A DNA stretch of 29,170 nt, taken from NCBI GenBank assembly GCA_964548275.1, contig CAZJQI010000054.1, positions 1-29,170 on the forward strand, in the 5' to 3' direction. Shown one piece after another: positions 23,755-29,170 of the stretch. The notes beneath the pieces were generated by a model. That model had not been told where the DNA came from, searched no databases, and worked only from the letters and a program-made list of their open reading frames with translations. Both the position numbers and the translations under genes were made by a program. This DNA comes from JAUVUV01 sp964548275 (GTDB lineage: Bacteria; Gemmatimonadota; Glassbacteria; GWA2-58-10). Position 1 is the stretch's first letter. Every line of letters starts with the position of its first letter.

Positions 23755-24765
23755 ATGGAAACCCGAAGGGTTGAATCCAAAACTGCTGTTGAGATATCCG
23801 TGGTGATTCCCGTTTTAAACGAGCGGGAATCGCTGGGCATACTTTATGAAAAACTCTGCGAGCAGCTGGAGGCCCTGAACAAATCTTTCGAGCTGATATT
23901 TATCGATGACGGCAGCACGGACGGTTCGTTCGAAACCCTCTGCGCCCTTTACCGGAAAGACTCACGGGTGAGGGTGATCCGTTTCAGACGGAATTTCGGC
24001 AAGTCGTCCGCCCTGAGCGCAGGTTTTGCCTCAAGTTGCGGCGAACTTGTTTTTACCATGGATTCGGACCTTCAGGACGACCCGGCAGAAATTCCCGCCT
24101 TTATCGACAAGTTCAACCAGGGTTACGATCTGGTCTCAGGCTGGAAATTCAAGCGAAAGGACCCCCTTTCCAAGAGGCTTTCTTCCAGGCTTTTCAATTT
24201 TGTCACCTCGCTGGCCAGCGGCATCCGCCTTCACGATTTCAACTGCGGGTTCAAGCTCTATCACGGAGACGTGGCACGCTCACTTAAAGTCTACGGCGAA
24301 CTTCACCGCTATCTTCCCGCCCTGGTCCACTGGAAAGGTTTCCGGGTCACCGAGATCAAGGTCCGGCATCACAAGCGGCGATTCGGCAGTTCCAAATTCG
24401 GGGCCGGCCGTTTTGTCAAGGGATATCTCGATCTGATCACCGTGCTTTTCCTCAACCGCTATACGAAAAGTCCCCTGTATTTTTTCGGCACAATCGGCAC
24501 TCTGCTGTCTCTGGTAGGATTTTCTATCGGCTGCTATTTCGTGTATTACTGGCTGCTCTACGGAAATATCGGCGGACGGGTTCCCCTGCTCCTGTTTGCT
24601 GTTTTCCTGATGTTAGGCGGGATCCAGCTTATCTCCACAGGACTGATCGGAGAAATGCTCACCAGCGGCCTGACCTATCTCCGGGAGCCGGTCTATGAGA
24701 TTGCAGAGGTTTTGCGATCCGAGGATATCGAGCAGAGTAAAACTCCCGGAAGCCGGACAGGATAA
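23755..24765 (+). CDS. Family 2 glycosyltransferase with C-terminal membrane anchor (DPM1/ArnC-like)
   Basis: 336 residues. The GT-A domain (about residues 15-220) has VVIPVLNERESLG, FIDDGSTDGS with D51 and D52, and TMDSDLQDDPAEIP with the DXD-like D103-S-D105. RRNFGKSSALSAGF also fits the group. Two hydrophobic segments follow near residues 240-300 (YFFGTIGTLLSLVGFSIGCY and LLLFAVFLMLGGIQLI). This is the form of polyprenyl-phosphate sugar transferases (dolichyl- or undecaprenyl-phosphate mannose/glucose synthase, ArnC-like), which load a sugar onto a lipid carrier. Substrate cannot be predicted. It begins 2 bases after the rodA stop and ends the elongasome run, so it is probably co-expressed with it and may decorate the envelope. 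The stop lies within a hairpin. Confidence 0.85.
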   Translation: METRRVESKTAVEISVVIPVLNERESLGILYEKLCEQLEALNKSFELIFIDDGSTDGSFETLCALYRKDSRVRVIRFRRNFGKSSALSAGFASSCGELVFTMDSDLQDDPAEIPAFIDKFNQGYDLVSGWKFKRKDPLSKRLSSRLFNFVTSLASGIRLHDFNCGFKLYHGDVARSLKVYGELHRYLPALVHWKGFRVTEIKVRHHKRRFGSSKFGAGRFVKGYLDLITVLFLNRYTKSPLYFFGTIGTLLSLVGFSIGCYFVYYWLLYGNIGGRVPLLLFAVFLMLGGIQLISTGLIGEMLTSGLTYLREPVYEIAEVLRSEDIEQSKTPGSRTG

Positions 24766-24799
24766 TCTTTCCAGGTTATCTTTCATCAATAAGATTATC
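24761..24799 (+). terminator. Hairpin at the end of the elongasome operon
   Basis: GATAATCTT (24761-24769) and AAGATTATC (24791-24799) form a perfect 9-base inverted repeat around a 21-base loop, and the left arm contains the stop codon of the glycosyltransferase gene. No T-tract follows, so it may be an RNA-stability or anti-terminator structure rather than a canonical terminator. Confidence 0.35.
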
Positions 24800-25017
24800 A
24801 TAAATCTTCCTTGAAACGGATTCTCTTTACACTGGAAGCCGAATTAACCATATAAAGATTAAAAGTGATTTTCTAATCCGACCTAAGGTGTTGAATTTAA
24901 AGGAGAAGTGTCTCTTTTTCCCCGTTTTGGCAAACATAACTCTTGTTAGTCCAGAGCAAAACGATTAATCTACAACGGATGTTCGCAGTCCGGTCGATAT
25001 GCTGGAGAATGTGAGGA

Positions 25018-25185
25018 GTGTTACATAGAAACCATGTAACACCCCAGGAAATCCTGGAAAAATAATTTAACTCCCTGTAAATAAGACAGTTACAGGTCTA
25101 AGTAAGGAGTTGTTTTATAACGCAATACTGCTATATAAAAGTATTACAAAGAATCTATGTATACCCTAGTTAGGCATCTAGGATA
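25018..25185 (+). ncRNA. Candidate structured RNA: five consecutive hairpins
   Basis: Listed as a candidate only; the strand is assumed. (1) GTGTTACAT (25018-25026) / ATGTAACAC (25034-25042), 9 perfect pairs. (2) CCAGG (25044-25048) / CCTGG (25053-25057). (3) AACTCC (25069-25074) / GGAGTT (25106-25111), enclosing CTGTAA (25075-25080) / TTACAG (25090-25095), and followed by GTTTT. (4) AATACT (25124-25129) / AGTATT (25140-25145). (5) CCTAG (25165-25169) / CTAGG (25178-25182), extended by TA/TA across a mismatch. Such density in 170 bases is unlikely to be chance, even in AT-rich DNA. It could be a small RNA, a regulatory leader, or the remnant of a mobile-element end. I match it to no known RNA family. 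Confidence 0.35.
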
Positions 25186-25326
25186 ACAACTACAGATTTT
25201 TGCTAGTTCAATCGAGTTCATTTTGACACACTCACCGCGAATCGTTAATTTTGTTTAGAAGACCCGGCAAAACAGCACATCGGACAGGCTCTCCACAAAT
25301 CGATTGATTCACGGTTACTAAGGCTT

Positions 25327-25605
25327 TTGGGAATCACACATCTATTAGTGTCAACTTCGGTAACTCTCAAAGGTGTAAAGTTAAAAGTGGATAAATGCCC
25401 CCTGTGTGGCCGCAGCACAAATAACAAATGCCATAGGAAGTTGGACCTGGTAGAAAGACCTGACGATAAATTTGAATACTGGGAATGTATCCTGGCAGGT
25501 GATTTATTTACAATTGATATTGCAAACCCTGGCGGGATAGATACTCGGCGTGTAGACGTTTCCAAGCAAACACCTCACAATCCATCTTCACACACGGCAA
25601 AATAA
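25327..25605 (+). CDS. Doubtful small protein with zinc-ribbon-like motif
   Basis: A 92-codon frame opening with TTG at 25327; GTG at 25348 or 25387 could also be the start. None has a good ribosome site (TAAGG lies 3 bases before the TTG). The most protein-like part begins at 25387: VDKCPLCGRSTNNKCHRK, with CPLCG, then a further Cys-His, and later YWECILAGDLFTID. This could be a one-zinc ribbon. The first 20 codons look non-coding. It sits alone, 73 bases before the surface-protein gene. It may be a real small protein, a decayed gene, or chance. Confidence 0.3.
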   Translation: MGITHLLVSTSVTLKGVKLKVDKCPLCGRSTNNKCHRKLDLVERPDDKFEYWECILAGDLFTIDIANPGGIDTRRVDVSKQTPHNPSSHTAK

Positions 25606-25677
25606 AGAACACGGGTTGCAGTGAGATGAATAGCTGCCCTATTTACAAGGATTCCAACAGTGTAACTGGAGGGTTCG

Positions 25678-28600
25678 ATGCTATCCGCAAACTTTGCTCA
25701 GCGTTCAACCAGAGGATTTCTGGCAACCGGAATTTTGATTCTCGCCGCTTTTCTGCCTGCCAGAATTGAGGGTCAGATACCTGAACTGGCCGGGAGTATC
25801 GACGTTCCTGCCTACATGCCGCTTAATATCGGCGATGTTTTCACCTACGATGACGGTTCCCGAGCAGAGATAACCCGCACAGTCGAATTGGATTGGCTCG
25901 ATAATGTCACCGCTTATGAATATGCCTGGACGATCAACCCGAATCCGGATATGACTGATGTCAGGTTTTACTACATTATCAGGGGTGATAGCCTCTTCCT
26001 GGCGTCCTTACACGTGACCCACGACAATATTGCCGATTATGCCAAGTTTGATCCCCCTGCGCTGATGGGCACGGCCAACACCATACCGGGTGATACCTTA
26101 ACCACTATGCGGATAACAAATTATGGCTTCGATGAGGATACTGGTTTGCCGGTGGTGGAGGATGATTCATCAACCGTTCAGGTGGTCGTGAACCGGTCGG
26201 GCCCGGTGAGTGTGCCCTATGGCACCTTTGAGGATTGCGTTACTATGACCGTCTTTTTAAAGTGTTCGGATGAAGAAGATGGGAGTGAGATTTTGAACGT
26301 GATTCTGGCTAAAGGTCTTGGAATAATTCAATGGGCTGAAGTGGATAATGCAAGCGACTTGGCTCCTGTTCACTCACTGGTAGACTACCAGAGCGGCGGT
26401 GTTGAGCTTATCGACGTTCCTGCCTACATGCCGCTTAATATCGGCGATGTTTTCACCTACGATGACGGCTCCCGGGCTGAGATAACCCGGACAGTCGAAT
26501 TGGATTGGCTTGATAATGTCACTGCTTATGAAAAGGCCTGGACGGTTAACCCGAATCCGGAAAATACTGATGTCAGGTATTACTTTATCAGCAGGGGTGA
26601 TAGCCTCTTCTGGGCGTCCGTTCACATGACCCACGACAATTTTGCCGATTATGCCAAGTGGGATCCCCCTGTGCTTATGGGCACGGCCAACACCACGCCG
26701 GGTGATATCTTAACCACTGAGGTGATATTACATTGCGTCGGAGAGGATACTGGTATGCCGGAGGTTGATAATTCAAAATTCCAGGTGGTAGTTAACCGGT
26801 CGGGCCCGGTGAGTGTGCCCTATGGTACCTTTGAGGATTGCATTACTATGACGTTAATTGAGTATGTGGATGACGGAGAGAAGGATGTAGTTATGAACCT
26901 GATTCTGGCTAAAGGCATTGGAATAATTCAAGGCAATGAAGAGTGTATTGCAACCGATTCAGCTCCCGTTCACTCGCTGACCGATTTTCAGCAGGGAGTC
27001 ACCCCGGTTGTAGCCCCTGATATCTCTTTGTCGATTACTTCTATAGATATGGGCGAAGTGACTTTCGGCAGTCAGGCAACTGCATCCTTCAGTATTGCCA
27101 ACTCAGGAAATACACCTCTGGCAATTAACAGCATTACGAGTAACAACTCCGCTTTCACGGTAAGTCCCACCTCGGCCTCTATCAATCCGGGGGATAGCCT
27201 TGTCGTTGCCATTACCTACACTCCGTCCGCCACTGGTTCCGACAGTGCAAGCATCACTTTAGCAAGCGACGATCCGGACAGCCCCACCATAATAATTCCG
27301 GTGTCCGTCAATGTAATACCACTGATAACACGCCCTAAAATCACGGCGATTTCCCCCTCATACCTGTACCAGGAGGCTGTGGACTCTGTGATCACGGTAA
27401 CCGGGGAGAACTTTTCCCCTGGCGCCAAAGTGACAATAAGTGGTGGAGGGATTTTAGTCTCGCAGACAGAGTTCATCGACTCGCAGAACCTTTCGGCAAA
27501 AGTCACAGTATCTGCGGGGGCCGTTTCGGGTAACCGGGACGTTTCGGTTGTCAATCCCGACGGGGAAACTGGAACCGGAGGCAGCCTGCTGGAGGTGCGT
27601 GAACTTCCGAAAGTCCTGGAGATCAAACCTTTCTACCTGGAACAAGGCACGGACAGCCTCTATGTAGCCTTAAACGGCAAGGGATTCACGGAGGATTTCT
27701 CAGCTTCCTTTTCGGGGACCGGGATCAACGTGATCGGTCAGGATTATAAGGGACCAAATCAAGTAATATTGCTGCTGACTGTGGACAGCGATGCAGCCCC
27801 TGGCAGGCGTGAACTCATTCTGACGGTTTCCGGTATCCAAGTCTCTTTCCCCACCGGCCTGGAAGTCAAGGCCAACCTCCCTCCTGAGATTGACGTTGCA
27901 GCAAACTGGTCAATAAGCGAGGGCGAGCAATTAACCTTCGTAGTCCAAGCCCGTGATCCTGAAGGCGGCCCTCTGACGTATCAGACGGGGCCACTTCCTG
28001 CAGGTGCCTCGTTCCAGGGCCTTGCTTTCACCTGGAGGCCGGATTACGACCAGGCGGGCACTTATGCAGTCCAGTTTACCGTGGCCGACCGCCTGGGTGC
28101 CACGGACCAGGAAACCGTTAATATCACCGTTGTCGACCGCAACCGCGCGCCGAGGTTCTACAAGCTGGCCAACCAGAAAACCACAGCCGGCCAGTCGATG
28201 GTTTTCGAGATCACCGCCGGGGACCCAGACGGTGAACAACTCGAGTTAACTGCAGCCGGTCTCCCCACTGGGGCAAGCATTACCCGGGCGACGGACACGA
28301 CTTTCGCCTTCAGTTGGACGCCCTCTGAAGATGATGCCGGTACTTTCCGGACCGAGTTTACGGTTACCGACCCTGCGGGAGCGACCGACCGCTTACGGGT
28401 GGCCCTCACCGTGGAAGTAACGGCTATTCCGGTGAACCTCCCGCCGGTGTTTGAGGACACAGTCACTAAAATGCTTTTGGAGGAGGGTGGCCTCCTTAAT
28501 CTGACAGTTTTGACCGAAGACCCTAACGGAGACCCGGTAGTGGTTTATGCCGGCTCTCTGCCACACAACGCCGATTTCGATCCAGCGACCGGCAGGTTCA

Positions 28601-29170
28601 CCTTCAGGCCGGATTATACGCAGTCGGGCGGCTATACTTTCCGCTTCGTGGCCACCGACGGCAGCCTCAGCGCAAGCCGTGACCTCACCGTCCAGGTCAC
28701 GGATAAGGACGTTCCCCCGATAATTTTCCCAATTTCAGACCTGGAGGTATCCGAGGGGGAGCGTCTATCGTTCGTCGTAGCTGCGGTCGACTCCGGAGGT
28801 GATGCTCTAAGCTACGAAGCGGACAGCCTGCCTCTGGGCGCATCCCTCGACCCGCTGACCGGTACTTTCATCTTTGCCCCGGACCACAACCAAGCCGGCA
28901 GCTATTCGATCCCGGTCAGGGTGAAAGACCCGGCTGAAAACACTGTTGAGACAACTGTAGCAATTACAGTAAATAACACCAACCAGCCTCCCAGGTTGAC
29001 TTTCATTCCCAACCAGTTCGTACAGCCAGAAGAAAGGCTAGAACTTCTCGTTTCCGCCCTTGATCCAGACGGCGACTCGCTTAGCTACGATTTCACTTCC
29101 ACCGAGATCACTGACACCCTTTTCAACAGTGCAACCCAGGTCCTCACCTTTATCGCCGGAGCACAGCCGG
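25678..29170 (+). CDS. Large secreted multidomain surface protein (3' end beyond the window)
   Basis: An open frame of 1164 codons from the ATG at 25678 (ribosome site GGAGGG, 25668-25673) to the window edge with no stop; partial. A signal peptide is at residues 1-33 (FLATGILILAAFLPA core). Two near-identical copies of a unit of about 195 residues follow (residues 41-238 and 245-438). Then come an ASH/Hydin-like Ig domain (about 448-550: SFSIANSGNTPLAINSI, FTVSPTSASINPGDS, YTPSATGSDSASITL) and two IPT/TIG-like domains (about 553-640 and 644-730; SPSYLYQEAVDSVITVTGENF). At least five cadherin-like or putative-Ig repeats of about 90 residues follow, starting near residues 733, 822, 920, 1011 and 1102, each with NxPP near the start and DPDGD-type motifs. 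Such proteins are exported adhesins or cell-wall-associated proteins; the anchor would be in the missing end. The function of the duplicated unit is unknown to me. Confidence 0.88.
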   Translation, partial: MLSANFAQRSTRGFLATGILILAAFLPARIEGQIPELAGSIDVPAYMPLNIGDVFTYDDGSRAEITRTVELDWLDNVTAYEYAWTINPNPDMTDVRFYYIIRGDSLFLASLHVTHDNIADYAKFDPPALMGTANTIPGDTLTTMRITNYGFDEDTGLPVVEDDSSTVQVVVNRSGPVSVPYGTFEDCVTMTVFLKCSDEEDGSEILNVILAKGLGIIQWAEVDNASDLAPVHSLVDYQSGGVELIDVPAYMPLNIGDVFTYDDGSRAEITRTVELDWLDNVTAYEKAWTVNPNPENTDVRYYFISRGDSLFWASVHMTHDNFADYAKWDPPVLMGTANTTPGDILTTEVILHCVGEDTGMPEVDNSKFQVVVNRSGPVSVPYGTFEDCITMTLIEYVDDGEKDVVMNLILAKGIGIIQGNEECIATDSAPVHSLTDFQQGVTPVVAPDISLSITSIDMGEVTFGSQATASFSIANSGNTPLAINSITSNNSAFTVSPTSASINPGDSLVVAITYTPSATGSDSASITLASDDPDSPTIIIPVSVNVIPLITRPKITAISPSYLYQEAVDSVITVTGENFSPGAKVTISGGGILVSQTEFIDSQNLSAKVTVSAGAVSGNRDVSVVNPDGETGTGGSLLEVRELPKVLEIKPFYLEQGTDSLYVALNGKGFTEDFSASFSGTGINVIGQDYKGPNQVILLLTVDSDAAPGRRELILTVSGIQVSFPTGLEVKANLPPEIDVAANWSISEGEQLTFVVQARDPEGGPLTYQTGPLPAGASFQGLAFTWRPDYDQAGTYAVQFTVADRLGATDQETVNITVVDRNRAPRFYKLANQKTTAGQSMVFEITAGDPDGEQLELTAAGLPTGASITRATDTTFAFSWTPSEDDAGTFRTEFTVTDPAGATDRLRVALTVEVTAIPVNLPPVFEDTVTKMLLEEGGLLNLTVLTEDPNGDPVVVYAGSLPHNADFDPATGRFTFRPDYTQSGGYTFRFVATDGSLSASRDLTVQVTDKDVPPIIFPISDLEVSEGERLSFVVAAVDSGGDALSYEADSLPLGASLDPLTGTFIFAPDHNQAGSYSIPVRVKDPAENTVETTVAITVNNTNQPPRLTFIPNQFVQPEERLELLVSALDPDGDSLSYDFTSTEITDTLFNSATQVLTFIAGAQP
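25798..26391 (+). repeat. Intragenic tandem repeat, copy 1
   Basis: The first of two copies of a coding unit, 594 bases and 198 residues. Its first 59 bases are identical to those of copy 2. It opens with IDVPAYMPLNIGDVF and ends near VHSLVDYQ. The offset between copies is 612 bases, a multiple of three, so the frame is kept. Confidence 0.95.
26410..26991 (+). repeat. Intragenic tandem repeat, copy 2
   Basis: The second copy, 582 bases and 194 residues, ending near VHSLTDFQ. A second highly similar block, VNRSGPVSVPYGTFEDC, is shared with copy 1 almost base for base. The middle part has diverged and carries small in-frame length differences. High conservation at the nucleotide level points to a recent duplication or ongoing gene conversion. 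Confidence 0.95.

Larger units (their letters stand above)
24766..25677. other. AT-rich intergenic region before the surface-protein gene
   Basis: About 900 bases with no solid gene, between the end of the elongasome run and the giant surface-protein gene. It is more AT-rich than its neighbours. It holds a weak hairpin with T-tract (GAGA 24903-24906 / TCTC 24911-24914 then TTTTT), the multi-hairpin block at 25018-25185, and a doubtful small frame at 25327-25605. I see no transposase or tRNA. Confidence 0.6.

Noticed and set aside
25018..25042. Insertion-sequence end
   Set aside because: The 9-base inverted repeat is short and internal to one hairpin; I see no transposase, target duplication or second end nearby, so I left it as a hairpin.

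Overview
The window looks like a chromosomal segment of a rod-shaped, Gram-negative bacterium. It carries a complete elongasome set (mreB, mreC, mreD, mrdA, rodA), a meso-diaminopimelate pathway, two exported proteins (one a probable lipoprotein) and lipoprotein signal peptidase. The mix of a GWxTD-family protein, a DapL-type lysine route, a eukaryotic-like IleRS2 and a very large ASH/IPT/Ig-repeat surface protein suggests an uncultured lineage near the FCB superphylum (Zixibacteria, Latescibacteria, Gemmatimonadota or KSB1-like groups). That placement is inference from gene content only. I see no integrase, transposase, phage gene, CRISPR array, rRNA or tRNA.

Layout. (1) 1-1600: a putative lipoprotein and an extremely acidic 63-residue protein with its own promoter candidate. 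(2) 1592-2136: a long non-coding stretch ending in a strong intrinsic terminator only 28 bases before lysA. (3) 2137-8652: a same-strand lysine/diaminopimelate cluster, lysA-dapF-dapL-dapA-dapB followed by an aspartate aminotransferase, closed by a bidirectional terminator. (4) 8738-11083, minus strand: an exported GWxTD/TPR protein converging on that terminator. (5) 11543-17807: ileS, a DksA/TraR-type zinc-finger gene, lspA, rluD and an OB-HD (YhaM-like) exonuclease gene, closely spaced. (6) 18022-24765: the cell-elongation locus mreB, mreC, mreD, mrdA (PBP2), rodA and a polyprenyl-phosphate-type glycosyltransferase, with several overlapping or nearly touching genes. (7) 24766-25677: a roughly 900-base AT-rich intergenic region with a dense run of inverted repeats and one doubtful zinc-ribbon-like small frame. 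(8) 25678 to the window end: an open-ended gene of at least 1164 codons for a secreted multidomain protein.

How the genes work together. The lysine cluster supplies meso-DAP for peptidoglycan and lysine for protein. Having DapL, and no dapD, dapC or dapE here, fits the one-step aminotransferase branch. The aspartate aminotransferase could supply the precursor. The mre/mrd/rodA locus then uses DAP-containing lipid II to build the lateral wall. LspA matures lipoproteins such as the first gene.

Most notable points: an IleRS whose HIGH signature reads GIHH, a rearrangement associated with mupirocin hyper-resistance in IleRS2; an MreB whose frame begins with a full transmembrane helix; a possible attenuator before lysA; a five-hairpin intergenic block that may be an undescribed structured RNA; and a recent intragenic duplication in the giant surface protein.
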